This document shows, piece after piece, positions 1 through 9,628 of a stretch of 64,000 nucleotides of DNA. Position numbers and translations under genes: made by a program. Positions within the stretch are counted from its first letter, which is position 1; every line of letters starts with the position of its first letter. This DNA is from Asterella californica (lineage: Eukaryota > Streptophyta > Marchantiopsida > Marchantiales > Aytoniaceae), in assembly GCA_036924285.1 (NCBI GenBank), contig JAYKYS010000773.1, positions 128,696 through 192,695 of the forward strand. Reading direction: 5' to 3'. The notes beneath the pieces were generated by a model. That model did no database searches. It was not told the origin of the DNA and was given only the letters and a program-made list of their open reading frames with translations.

Positions 1-429
1 TTTAGGCAATTGCATTTTTCCTTTCAATGTGTCATTTGTTGTTGCGTAGGTTCTTAACTTCCATGCCCGTATTTATACGGTAGCTGTCCCCAGGATGTTC
101 CATTTTTTCAACGAACCCTTAAATCAGAGGCGGTGGCTTGGAGAAGGTCGCAATGTCCGCTGGCGACATAATGGTTCTGGCCCCAATCACAACCACCTGT
201 CTTTGTTAGGCCAACCAGCCTGAGCCGGATCATTCCAGAGGAACTACTAAGATCCATAGAGCTATAGCTCGTAGAACATCATAACGCTATCGCTTTCACG
301 CCGCTTTCCCCTTTTCCCCACATGCTGCAATACCCGTTGGGCTTTCCCTTCAAGGATAGTGTGATGCTTTATATTAGACATAATTAATCCGCCTATCGCC
401 GAGAACACATTGCTACTTAAATGGCGCAC
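1..429 (-). other. Group II intron in nad7, 5' part
   Basis: The minus strand reads GTGCGCC from 429 right after the nad7 exon, the group II 5' consensus. The stretch at about 60-200 closely resembles the nad4 intron at 44290-44410, including the shared block GAAGGTCG and GCTGGCGACATAAT, which is domain I sequence. The intron runs off the left edge, so its domain V and the next exon are not seen. Confidence 0.75.
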
Positions 430-759
430 ATTGAAAATCCGAGTTATTTGACAAAATAACACTCGTATATACTGAGCTCGTAAAGGTAGCTCACAATTAC
501 AAAGTCTCTCTACAACTAAAGAATAAGCATGTTCTTGGGCCATCATAGAAAGATAATCTAAACGATCAAAATAAGGTAAAGCTTGAAGATAGGTTTTATA
601 CTCAATTCAATTTTCTGTGCCGAGTAATCCAATATGCGGTTCCGCGCGTTCTACCACTTCTCCATTCATTTCCAATACTAATCGTAAAACACCATGAGCA
701 GCAGGGTGTTGAGGTCCAAAATGAAAAGTAAAATTCTTTATTTGTTGAGTTTTAGCCAT
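430..759 (-). pseudogene. nad7: nad7 5' exon, broken (NADH dehydrogenase subunit 7)
   Basis: The minus-strand reading opens with ATG at 759 and gives the Nad7 N-terminus: [25 protein letters not shown], then [18 protein letters not shown] and MMAQEHAYS. Nad7 (49-kDa type) is a peripheral-arm subunit of complex I. The exon ends at 430 directly before GTGCG, a group II intron start. Two lesions are visible near 615-625. The usual two residues between LL and GTE are missing (a 6-nt loss), and the codon expected to be Leu is TGA. Conserved residues are also replaced downstream ([10 protein letters not shown] where LFREITRILN is usual). Exon length plus the lost 6 nt equals 336, the liverwort nad7 intron site. 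Broken mitochondrial nad7 with a nuclear copy is known in liverworts, so this is most likely a pseudogene; only the 5' exon lies in the window. Confidence 0.85.
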
Positions 760-782
760 ATCTAATAATTCGTATTTTTTAT

Positions 783-897
783 TAATTGTTTTTGTTTACC
801 ATTCAAACCATAGCATAAATATCTACGGCGGGATAAGCGAAAGGCATAAAAGCTTTCTGTTTCGTGACAAAATCTATCTTCCAACTGTAAAGCCATT
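783..897 (-). pseudogene. rps7 5' fragment (duplicate)
   Basis: This stretch copies part of the 5' coding region of rps7 at 28452-28635 (same strand), starting in the codons for NGKQKQLI and running upstream. It matches on both sides of an 84-nt segment that is present in the full gene and absent here, so it preserves an insertion-free form. It has no start codon and is too short to function. It lies just upstream of the nad7 start. Confidence 0.75.
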
Positions 898-1414
898 CCA
901 AGAATTATATAAAATAAACTAACTGCCAAAGAAGCAAACTTAAGCGGCCGTACTCTTCGTAAATCGAAGGTACGCTAGGAGTTGCGCCTTTAAGTGCGTC
1001 GGGAAATAACGGATTCTCTTGTTGTCTAAGGTGCTCCCCCTTAATCATTTATCTATACGGACCCTGCGAGCCTGATCTAGCCCTTCCCGGCCTTATTGTA
1101 AGAATCCCGGACCTTTTCGTAAGCACGCCGGGCGACCTGACCTTCCGACTTCGCTATTTTGGCGTCCCATTCAACTATAACTTTATCCGGCCCGCGCTTC
1201 ACTTTGTGGGTCTGGAAAGTACTTACGCACCTTCGGACCCTTCGTACCCCCCTACGCACCTCTCCCTATAGTCTCGCGTCCCTTGGACCATGGGGTTCGG
1301 GTTGAGGCCCGCCCCCCGAAGCCAAATTAAGGTGCGAAGCATAACGAGATCTCCCGCAGGTTTTATAAAGTTGCATTCTTACAAGCGTTTATTCTATTTT
1401 TTTCCAGTAGATTA
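898..1414. other. Intergenic spacer without gene
   Basis: No conserved gene was found here. The segment at 1190-1330 holds GC-rich repeat words (cttcggaccc, tctcgcgtccc) that recur across the window. The short ORF on the minus strand at 1077-1259 has no recognised family and looks fortuitous. Confidence 0.5.
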
Positions 1415-1487
1415 TGGAGACGATCGGATTTGAACCGACAGCTTTATGCTTGCAAAACATACGCTCTACCAATTGAGCTACGTCCCC
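1415..1487 (-). tRNA. trnA-UGC: tRNA-Ala (UGC)
   Basis: A complete cloverleaf is visible on the minus strand: acceptor GGGGACG paired with CGTCTCC, D-arm AGCTCAATTGGTAGAGC, anticodon loop TTTGCAA with TGC, and T-arm loop TTCAAAT. The discriminator is A. It sits three bases from the 3' end of trnS. Confidence 0.95.
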
Positions 1488-1534
1488 TACGGAGGAAATG
1501 GGATTTGAACCCATGATACAATATTGTTGTATTT

Positions 1535-2526
1535 GTCGGGATAGGTAGGCCCTCTCAAGCTTTCCCCCCTAAGAACCGTACGTGCGAGTTTTCCCGCATA
1601 CGGCTCAAGCAACCTGTCCAAAATGTAAACCCGCAAGAGTCATGTTTGAATCATTGGCTACTAGAACTTGTTCCATGTGTAAAATGGCAAGTTAAGTGTT
1701 ACGGGTGAACCCGCAGCTCTAAGCCCCTGTTCCTTGTTTTGTCGGACAGTATTTTGCTTTTGTGCTGTCCCCGGGCCGCCCTTGTGCCAATAAAAAAAAA
1801 TGAATTTTATATCCTTTTTATCAAAGTCTCAAGAAAGATATAGTACAAGTCACCCATGCTCAAGTCTGCCACCTTTCGGTGTAGATCACAAGATCCTATC
1901 CCATCAATTACAGACGGGCTTTTGCTTTTTGAGCTGTCCTCTACCCGCATTGCCTTACTCTGCATTACCACAGAGCCTCCCGAAAGGAGCGATACGGGTT
2001 TACCAAGTTCCGCGCAATGTACCATTTCTCTCAACAGGAAGAACCTAAAAAAACCCCGATGGAAATCTGAACCCACGGTGATATCAAAATCAGAGATAGC
2101 ACCCCTTCCACGGCTGGCTTCCTGCTCGGGATACCTACCATTCCAATTTTTAACCTACGATATTCCATCCAGAAGATCTTTTGGTTCCGCCTTGGATTGT
2201 TTTTTACGAGGTCTCTGTATTAGTTCGTTTGAACTGTTCATCTATTGAGGGCCCGAAGGGTCCGAAGGAGACTTCTTTGCCTTTACAGGCACTACGTGCT
2301 TCTTTGGCTTTACAGGTCCTCTGGCCGGCTTTACGATTTCCGCACACGAAGACCCGCCGGGTCTCTTTACCCTAGCATTAGCTTAGTACGGAATCCCAAG
2401 CATCATTACATTGTCCCTAGAGCTTCACACCTCAAGATTACTCCCGACGCATGTCTAGGTTGGGTAGGACGGGGGTTACGTCCTGTGGAATTGAACCACA
2501 TTACATTGCACAGTTTCTTGTCGCAC
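1535..2526 (-). other. Group II intron in trnS-GCU
   Basis: The 992-nt intron begins GTGCGAC at 2526 and ends GAC at 1535. Domain V is clear at about 1574-1606 (minus strand GAGCCGTATGCGGG... ACGTACGGTTC). No maturase ORF is visible. Domain IV territory has been invaded by the GC-rich repeat family at 2245-2365. The overlapping short ORFs around 1800-2250 have no family signature. Confidence 0.85.
2245..2365. repeat. Family B palindromic repeat cluster
   Basis: This cluster holds the recurring words ggtccgaaggagacttcttt, gcctttacagg, cactacgtgcttctttgg and ggccggctttacgatttccg. Very similar strings recur at 4012, 10035, 11735, 27415, 30185, 40905, 52575, 56508 and 58625. It lies inside the trnS intron. 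Confidence 0.75.
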
Positions 2527-2750
2527 TGATTTAGCAAACCAATGCTTTCAACCACTCAGCCATACCTCCAAAAAAACAAAAAAAAAGATTTTTGATTACC
2601 TTGGCTTCGGCATATGCGCGGAGGATGCGGGGTGTAAGAGCTCCGCCAGTATGCCGAAGCTTAAAAAAAAGCTTATCTAAGCTGGTTTTTTCGGAAAAAA
2701 AATATATATATCTTGATGAACTGGGTTTTATAATTGGATTCAAGTTTCAC

Positions 2751-2824
2751 CGGGAAAAACGGGATTTGAACCCGCGACTTCTGGCTTGACAGACCAGCGC
2801 TATAAACCACTAAGCTATTTCCCC
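2751..2824 (-). tRNA. trnD-GUC: tRNA-Asp (GUC)
   Basis: The minus strand folds into a cloverleaf with acceptor GGGGAAA/TTTTCCC, anticodon loop CTGTCAA (GTC) and T-arm GCGGGTTCAAATCCCGT. The discriminator is G. Confidence 0.94.
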
Positions 2825-2949
2825 AAAAGTAATGAATTATCTACGATGATTCATTACAAAAAAAAGACATTGTATTTTTTGCTTGTTGATGATTTCGGGT
2901 ATAATACATATAATTGTACATCTTAGATAAATTGTATAGTGTGGTGGAG

Positions 2950-3085
2950 TTTAAAGGGCGGGGCCCGCGACTGTCTGACAAGGCCCCTGGGGGGGACTGT
3001 CCGACAGGGCCCCAGGGGGACTGTCAGACAAAAAAAGGAAAAAAAGCGATGCTTTCAAAAAAAGAAAAAAACTGACAGGGTTTTA
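2950..3085. repeat. Family A repeat cluster (CTGTCAGACAAAAAA type)
   Basis: Three tandem-like units of gactgtcngacaaggccccngg end in ctgtcagac followed by A-rich runs and aaactgacaggg. The same unit, in both orientations, recurs at 15212, 17510, 19185, 23455, 32797, 41025, 48055, 57235 and 60005. It directly precedes the DNA polymerase fragment. Confidence 0.75.
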
Positions 3086-3117
3086 GGAAAAATAGGAAAG
3101 ATTAGTGTTACCGCATT

Positions 3118-3675
3118 TTGAGTTTCCACGAATTGGATATGGAAGGTTTTTTAATAACCTATCTTGATGAAATGCAGGTGATAGGCAATCAGTCTCCGGA
3201 TGTCCTGAGACATGCAGCTGTGGTAGAGGCGAGTCTTATAAAGAAAAAAGTGGTTTTAAACGTTACAGTTCAAATTGATGCGTCGGTCACCGCTCACGCA
3301 CGGATTCATATGTATCCCTTTATTCGAACAGAGTCCTGCTATTATACTGATACGGAATCTGCAGTGACGGAAAGGCCTCCGCCAGAGTCTCAAGTTGAAC
3401 CTGCATTGGGTAAAATGAAATTAGAAAGCAGAATAGTGAAAGCTTTTTTTCTGGCACCCAAAGTCATAGCATACATAACTGCGGGGGTTTGTACTATAAT
3501 AAAGCATAAAGGGCCCTTGAAAGTCAATTGGAATTGGTTCGAATTGCAGAATAAAAATACAAGCCGCGCAACAGAAGCCATAAAACTCGTAAATTTGAGA
3601 ATCAATTGGAGCAAGCTCCCTGTCTTCTCAAGTGAAATACACCTTTCATTAGGTGCATTTGAGCGGAAAAGATAA
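3118..3675 (+). pseudogene. B-family DNA polymerase C-terminal fragment (linear mitochondrial plasmid type)
   Basis: The 185-codon frame has no ATG at its start (it opens with TTG), so it is a fragment. It carries HARIHMYPF and then CYYTDTES, which matches the polymerase B motif C (usual core YxDTDS, with the last Asp changed to Glu), followed by LGKMKLE and APKVIAY and IIKHKG, the order seen in protein-primed plasmid polymerases. Those enzymes are near 1000 residues and replicate linear mitochondrial plasmids from a terminal protein, so most of the enzyme (exonuclease domain, motifs A and B) is missing. No rpo-type RNA polymerase was recognised. The D-to-E change in motif C and the lack of a start argue against function. 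It is most likely an old plasmid integration. Confidence 0.8.
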
Positions 3676-3837
3676 AAAGTATACGCATCGGACAGAACGT
3701 GGGAGGGTACTCGCCCCATACGAGTAACAAAAGGAGAAATGCCAGAAGCAAATCCCGAGTTAACTGCAACTCTGTGTAATTGAAAAGACTAGAAAACTAG
3801 TAATAAAAAGCAAGCATAAGGCCCAGGCTTTATGGTA

Positions 3838-3898
3838 GCCCCCCCCCTCCCCACCCGATACGTAGGGTGGGGGAGGGGGATAAGCAGTGCTTATCCCA
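3838..3898. repeat. Tandem GC-rich hairpins
   Basis: Two adjacent inverted repeats are visible. The first pairs ccccctccccaccc with gggtgggggaggggg around a short loop. The second is ggataagca/tgcttatcc around one base. They follow the polymerase fragment and could stabilise RNA ends; no function is shown. Confidence 0.6.
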
Positions 3899-4369
3899 AT
3901 AGTGGCCGTATTCATACATGCCTATTCGTTATTCAAGCGGATAAGGTAATGAAAACATTAACCGGCATGACCTTTAAGTAGCAATAACTAAGCGAGTAAA
4001 AGAGAAAAAAAACCTGTAAAGCCAAAGAAGTCTCCTTCGGACCCTGGCCCAAAGCCATCTCCTAATTCTTTATAGTACTAACGGATGGTTAAGCTATTAA
4101 AATATCTCGTACTATTAAGTGTTAGGCACCGAGCAAATCAAAAACGAAATAAGGAAGCAGAAATTCAATTCAATGAATTTCTGCATTATAAACATAAGTA
4201 AGAAACCGTAATTATTAAAAAGGATTACCCTCCATGAACAGCCTATGAAGCGCTGAACCCCAGTCATCAAAATCTGCTTTATCAGGAGCGGCCGGAGGAT
4301 TTTGTGATGCAGCACTTCCACTGGCAGCAAATCCCGAATGCTCGGAAAAACCACTGCATGTGGCCCTCG

Positions 4370-4700
4370 GCGGCAGTTTTGCCGGCATTCATGGCTGCTT
4401 CCAACCGCCCCTGGAAATCGGGCATCCACGGATCAGCACCAGCTAAACGAGCTTCAAGCGACCCCGAGAAAACTCCACATCCTCTTTGGTCCGTCGAAGC
4501 TGTTTGAGTTGTTCCTGGGTAGGAAAGAAAAATCTTCTGGCAATTTCATTACGAATAATATCGTACCGTAATGAAAAATAAGTGAATTGCACACTCAGAT
4601 CCTGAATTTCTCGATAAGCCAGGGCCTCCGTTTACTGTTGTGATTTCTGCGCCTCCGCTCGTAATTGAGCCGCCTCCATTCTCGGGCGTATTGTCGCAAT
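4370..4700 (-). pseudogene. Coiled-coil ORF remnant with internal stop codons
   Basis: On the minus strand one frame reads a charged, heptad-like stretch (MEAAQLRAEAQKSQQ, then TAA, then TEALAYREIQDLSVQF, later EQLKQLRRTKEDVEF) before another stop. The bias toward E, Q, K and L on both sides of the TAA suggests a former coding region. I recognise no family. It resembles in style the coiled-coil tails at 30190-30480 and 13059-13250. Confidence 0.4.
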
Positions 4701-4704
4701 TCTA

Positions 4705-4963
4705 ATGTATCCTACCAATAAATGGCTACGACAATGTAAAACTATCTTGGAGGAGCCAGATAGTCAAAAGATCAATATTGTGTCAATTTCATTCGAAAAC
4801 CCAGGGATGACCTCGTCGCTTATTTCAAAGCGGACAAACCTACAATTATCTTGTGCCTTCATAACTACGTTCTTTGGCGCGGACATGCGCCTCAAGTTAC
4901 TCCTTTTGCGGCTGTTTTCTTAAAATACAGCAAAAGGATTTGGATATATGTCGATGAAGTACA
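4705..4963 (+). pseudogene. Unrecognised protein family X, copy 1 (LHNYVLWRGHAPQV)
   Basis: Two overlapping frames give CKTILEEPDSQKINIVSISF and then, after a frameshift near 4850, CLHNYVLWRGHAPQVTPFAA followed by SKRIWIYVDEVHQLI. A second diverged copy lies on the minus strand at 61530-61905 with matching text in the same order. Conservation of both blocks at distance shows a real former gene, but I recognise no family. It ends tail to tail with the SF3 helicase remnant. Confidence 0.55.
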
Positions 4964-6308
4964 TCAACTAATCGGATCGTGCGTGTGGTCAATTCCTTGG
5001 GAGGGTTTGCTGCTGGAGCATGCAGGAGGGGTCTTCATCAAACAAGCGCTTATGTGATTTAGGTTCTGACGACATAACTTGTTTTCTTCTGATAGACTAG
5101 GACAATCTATCTCAGGGTCTCTCATTATTTCCGTAGCATCCTGGTCAGGCATAGAAAGAGCCCACTTCGCGATCTCACTTATCTCCTCGGCCAGTGGTCC
5201 CATGAATAGACCATGCTCTTCTTTGATAAGGAATTTCTTAAGATGGACAGCATTACGAGCTGGAAAGACTATCATTCTCCTCGCTAGAGCTCCTGAAGTC
5301 TCTGACATACCGAGATATTCATTACCTATGATGAGTAGCCAACCTGAATAGCTGAATTCATGTCTTACATTTGCATGTTTTAGTTTACCCGATATCCTAT
5401 CACCTCCTACTAGCTGTCTTAGTATTGCCCTATCTCCCTTATAAAAAGGGGAGTCATTAACAACAATTAACATCTTCTCTTTCAATTGGATGAGATTCAA
5501 ACCCAACGGCTGATTCATCCTCGCCAAAGTGGTGTGGCATGTATTAATAGAGCCCACCAAAGCCTCAGAAACCAAAGAAAACACACTTTGACCTGTTCCT
5601 GTGGGACCCATCATATATAGAAAAGGTTGGGACGAATTGTCCGAGCGGAGGAGGCGGTTAAAATAAGCCCTGATAAACTTCTTCAGATCATCCTTACCCC
5701 CTGTAAAGGAATCTAGAAATTCTTTGAATGTAGGGCATAGATCTCCTGGAATATCTGGGCAAGGGTTCCAGTTGAGATATTCCGATGTTATAAGGTCATT
5801 TTGCAAGGCAAAATCTATCTGGTGAGAATTCTTCTACTCTCCCAGTTATAGTATCCAAAACTCCGTCCTTAAAAACAATAATGCATTTCTTCAATTTTGG
5901 TGGTCCTAACTTGACCTTATGGCTAGTTTTTCAATGTTTTATAAGCTTCTTAGTTTCTGATGTATAATAGTCTAAACCACAAAAATACAAAATTTTCTTA
6001 ATTATTGATTGTAATTCTATGTCGCTGTACTGTACGTATACACCTTCCTTTATGTTATAAAGGTAATGGGCATTTATAGTTGGATATGTCTTTAAGGTTA
6101 CGAAAACAGTTTTCCTTTCTAAAACTTCCACCACTTTATTCATATCCTTGAATAAGACTCTGTCATTATGTTGTTTGATATATATCTCTTCAAAGTCGAT
6201 TTTCTGTCTGACAAGTGCCTCACATATGGAGGCCCTAAGTGAATCGGCATCTAGTATGTCATACGATGCCTCATCGCATTGAGTACAATTCTTTATTGAA
6301 TCTTTCAT
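4964..6308 (-). pseudogene. SF3 (D5/P4-type) helicase-primase, disrupted, copy 1
   Basis: Translation from ATG at 6308 gives 125 residues, then a TGA, then the same frame continues (KTSHKVKLGPPK, IIVFKDGVLDTITGRVEEF, a typical D5 N-terminal stretch), then a frameshift near 5810 leads into the helicase domain. That domain shows Walker A GPTGTGQS (the catalytic Lys is Gln), Walker B LIVVND and motif C GWLLIIGNE, followed by ARRMIVFPARN. D5/P4-type SF3 helicases unwind DNA for plasmids, phages and large DNA viruses. The Gln at Walker A, the stop and the frameshift make activity unlikely. A second diverged copy lies at 15502-16069. The family call is firm; the source element is inferred. Confidence 0.8.
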
Positions 6309-6485
6309 TATACTAATTCCTTTTTGTTTTTGGAGAAATAATTATCTATCTATCTTTTTCTATTTTTGCCTTTTTGCTTCCACAAATTGGATTCTTTGAC
6401 GCTTTTACATCTTTTACTTGGCTCTTGAACTGTCTCTATAATTATATATCTATTCGAAAAGACCAAATTTGCCGCTTTATTTTAT

Positions 6486-7224
6486 TTGTTCAATTTGGAT
6501 TTCTTTCAACTCTTTCTTTTATTTGGGCTTCGTTTAGAAAAGCCTTATAGAAAGAATTACTGGGGTGGCTGTTTTATCTTGTTCGTTATTTCGTATTCAA
6601 TAATAAGCTTCTTTTTTAACCCACGTGGCCAATTTTATACACTTGGCTGTCTATATGCCCACCATTTATTATATACGCTTGCGTTATCATGTGGTAAACG
6701 ACGATCAACTGGAGTTTTATGGTCCTGACCAGGATCACTTTGAGTGGAAATCCCTGATAGGTGGTTTGAATTAATATTTTTGCAAACGGCACGTAGCAGG
6801 TTTTATAGATAATAAATTGGATTTTCAACATAGCTTTAGGTTTATACCTAAACGAAACACGGGGCAATGCGCAGTTGGAGCAGCTTGAAAATCTAAAATT
6901 CCTTCTGTTGATACAATTGTGGAAGGAGGCAAAGCCGTGGCTGGTTTTGTTGGTGGTGCGGGTCTCGCCTATTTAGCTAATTATAAAGCCAATGATGAAT
7001 TACAAGAGAAAATTCATAACTATCAAGATAATAGGGATAAAGAGCTTAAGCTTCCGCAGGATGATGCCCGGATGCAGTCGCTTTTCAAAGATAATGTTGA
7101 TATCAAATTGGGGGCGCGGCCCTCCTGTTACAAAGAACTAAACCGTCCCAGGGTAATGAATCCTCTAAAAAGTCATTATTGGAAGCCGCGACAAATTCGA
7201 AAAAGTCGACCGCAGCCGCCATGA
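6486..7224 (+). pseudogene. Membrane plus coiled-coil ORF remnant (family M, copy a)
   Basis: Two frames on the plus strand carry a hydrophobic N-terminal stretch (FQLFLLFGL and FILFVISYSIISFFF) and, after breaks and an in-frame TGA, a glycine-rich segment GFVGGAGLAYLANY followed by a charged tail (NDELQEKIHNYQDNRDKEL). No known family is recognised. The order of membrane segment, GGxG segment and charged tail recurs at 13059-13766 and 30190-31065, so these may be copies of one gene. The link rests on architecture and short matches only. Confidence 0.35.
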
Positions 7225-7603
7225 AAATACGGTCTCAGTATTTCCAAAAGAAAGAAATAGAGAGAAATCCGTCGCCTTTACCAGTAACACAGGCGAGATA
7301 TCCGAGGTTACACCTATAGCAAATCCTCTCGAACTATATTTAGAAAATATGCCTGGGATCTGTCTATAGTTTCTTTTTCAAATTGCTATCACTACTCGGG
7401 TAGTTATATTTTTAATTATTCCGTAAAAGACATTACACTTCGTTTTCATTACCTGTGCCTGCAGAATTTTGGGCTTTATTGATGGATATTACTAATTTAG
7501 TCAATTTGAAACCATTAGTAGAATTGGATCTTTTTAAACAAATTTTCATGTAGTTTCAAAATTTTGAAACGCATTTTTCAAGATTTTGAGAACTAAAACG
7601 CTT

Positions 7604-7762
7604 TGATGATGCATCATATATGAGGTATTAAATTAGGATAATAAAGTATAAAATAAGAATTTTTATTGAAAAAAATAGAAAATGATGCATCGTATATGAA
7701 GTATTAAAGTACGATAATACAATATGAAATAAGAATTTTTATTGAAAAAAATAGAAAAAAAA
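7604..7762. repeat. Two-copy tandem repeat, about 78-bp unit
   Basis: The unit starts gatgatgcatc and ends aaaaaaatagaaaa, with the shared middle aagaatttttattgaaaaaa. Two copies lie head to tail with a few substitutions. The sequence is AT-rich and holds no ORF. Confidence 0.8.
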
Positions 7763-7805
7763 GAAAGGACAAAGCTGTAGCTAGAGATAGGGAAATGGGC
7801 AAAAA

Positions 7806-7844
7806 GCTAATTGTCGTAGACGGCTAAGCGTCTACGACAATTAG
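7806..7844. repeat. Perfect 17-bp inverted repeat
   Basis: The arms gctaattgtcgtagacg and cgtctacgacaattagc flank a short loop. A further partial copy of the arm follows (agccgtctacgacgg). It lies about 200 bp from the 3' side of a HUH Rep-like remnant. Confidence 0.8.
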
Positions 7845-8039
7845 CCGTCTACGACGGACAGACGGGAAAGAAGACCTTCGCCTTCCGCGATGCGTCGGCC
7901 GCCGTTCTTTTGTAGACGTGGTGCTGGCGGCGGGAACCTAGTACTTGAGAAGCGTAGCGTCTCCATTATTAACAGGGACAGGATGGCCGATATCTATTTT
8001 CTTTTTATTATCTTTTCACTCTGGACCCGGGTCAGAGGA

Positions 8040-8250
8040 AATCATTCCCGATCTCTGAGGGCTCGACCGGCGGTTCGATCCATCCACTTGCCAGATGCCA
8101 GGACGGTGACTCCTGCCCTTATGAAATGACACCTTACACTGTCGGCCTTCGAACTCGGGATACGCGAAGCGTATTTGCTTACTCGCTGTATAGCGACTAG
8201 CATTTTCGTTCTTCAGGCCAATATGAAAGTGAAAGCCTTATATATTTCTT
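8040..8250 (-). pseudogene. HUH Rep-like remnant, copy 1
   Basis: The minus strand encodes the two-His block HFHIGLKN and then YPEFEGRQCKVSFHKG, the same layout as the better copy at 29320-29950. In rolling-circle Rep proteins of CRESS DNA viruses and related plasmids this order is motif II (metal-binding His pair) followed by a loop toward motif III. Upstream is closed by stops and downstream the frame loses similarity, so only a short fossil remains. Confidence 0.55.
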
Positions 8251-9555
8251 ATCATTGATATATAAGGGCATCTAAAAGTGGGTCGTCGCTAAACCATCGT
8301 AGAAATCAATATCATCTATTTCTATATAAATAAACTACTAAAAAAAAAGATATATAAATGAACTACTAAAAAAAAGATGAATCGTCCTCGGGCTTACCCA
8401 TATGGACAAATACAAAATCTTCGATGTTGATAGAAATAATTGAATTGGTGCGCGTAGCGCAATTATGGGGCTGTACCATCACCCCAGTATGGTACACAGA
8501 GGAACATTTTATGAAAAGCGCTGTCCAGTCACTCCCGACCACGATAAATATTGTATATATTTTATTATCTATACACCGGAGCCTTTAATAATCCGGACCC
8601 CTACAGCCCATTTCGTGTCGGGCGCCCGCCCCCGAGAATGCTTTCTTGGGGGATGGTGCTCAACACCACGCCACATTGGAATTGGACAGCACTACGTGCC
8701 CGCCAATAGAGGTATGAGAATATTATCCCTTTTCCTTTTTTTCGAGGTATTAGCCTATTATCCCTTTGTTTTTTTTCATGGCCAAATTCATGGTCAAATC
8801 AAAAATTGTTTTTGATTTGACCAACCCCCCGTAAGATACATAGGCCCGTCCAAGGACTTCAATGGCTTTTTTTGCTTTCAAATCCTTATACTGGGGTTTT
8901 TAGTTGACCGGCGGGGACGGCTTGTAGTCCCGGGATATTTTGATAGACGGCACCCTTTAGTAAGTCTTAGGTCCAGGGCCCTATTAGTTCAAATAGGGCC
9001 ATATTATATGGATAAGCCTTATCCATTATTGATAATAATAATATCAAACAATTATTATTATTTCCTGATATCTCCGTCACATTTGCGAGAATTCGTCACC
9101 GTTGCGCATTTCGGTCCCCGGGAACTAGCCTCCCCGGCCGCTCATTTTCTTTTTCTATATATCCATCTATCTGTCACATCGTCACGTTCGCGGATTTCTT
9201 TTCACAATTGGATCACATTTACGGGGGTTCCATCTTCTAATCCTCTTATTTGGTCTTTTCCCTAGGCCAGGGCTATATATTACGGCTATCCTGACCCTTC
9301 CCCCACCCCTCACGTGATCTGTCTATTAATGGGATCTCTCGTTTACCTTACTCAAGTTTGAGTAATAGAATTCTTTTATTATCCTTTATGGGCCCTTTAT
9401 CCTCCCTACTGTAATCTCTATAGCTCAGGTTACCGATACCATAGAATCCACTTTGTCCCCCCCTTTTTTCATATTCTCGTAACCAACATCAATCAAATTA
9501 GTCAATTTATTCAGACGCTAGATTCAATTCATAATTACATATAATGGAAAACCCT
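8251..9555. other. Gene-free spacer with hairpins
   Basis: No conserved coding region was found. A perfect inverted repeat (ggtcaaatcaaaaa/tttttgatttgacc) lies at 8794-8824 and gggccctatt/aatagggcc at about 8977-9001. The ORFs on the plus strand here have no family signature. Confidence 0.5.
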
Positions 9556-9628
9556 TGGGTAATAACGGACTTGAACCGCTGACTCTCTCGGTGTAAACGA
9601 GGCACTCTACCAACTGAGCTAATTACCC
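9556..9628 (-). tRNA. trnV-UAC: tRNA-Val (UAC)
   Basis: The cloverleaf is complete on the minus strand: acceptor GGGTAAT/ATTACCC, anticodon loop TTTACAC (TAC), T-arm GCGGTTCAAGTCCGT and discriminator A. Confidence 0.95.

Larger units (their letters stand above)
1490..2569 (-). tRNA. trnS-GCU: tRNA-Ser (GCU), split by a group II intron
   Basis: The 5' exon (2569-2527) is exactly 43 nt, starts GGAGGTATGGCTGAGTGG and includes the anticodon GCT. The minus strand then continues GTGCGAC, a group II start. The 3' exon (1534-1491, discriminator at 1490) supplies the rest of the anticodon stem, a long class II variable arm, the T-arm GGGTTCAAATCCC and the acceptor strand ending CCTCC. Rejoining the halves restores the TTGGT/ATCAA anticodon stem. 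An intron at this site in trnS-GCU is known from liverworts and some charophyte algae. It is a serine tRNA by its anticodon and long variable arm. Confidence 0.93.

Noticed and set aside
4115..4429. A minus-strand frame of 104 codons with hydrophobic C-terminus
   Set aside because: It overlaps the better supported coiled-coil frame on the same strand and has no family motif or second copy.
4304..4571. Two overlapping plus-strand frames rich in Pro and Ala
   Set aside because: They lie antisense to the coiled-coil remnant at 4370-4700 and show no family motif.
8465..8815. A 116-codon plus-strand frame
   Set aside because: No recognisable domain, mixed composition, and it ends in a simple hairpin. 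Treated as chance.
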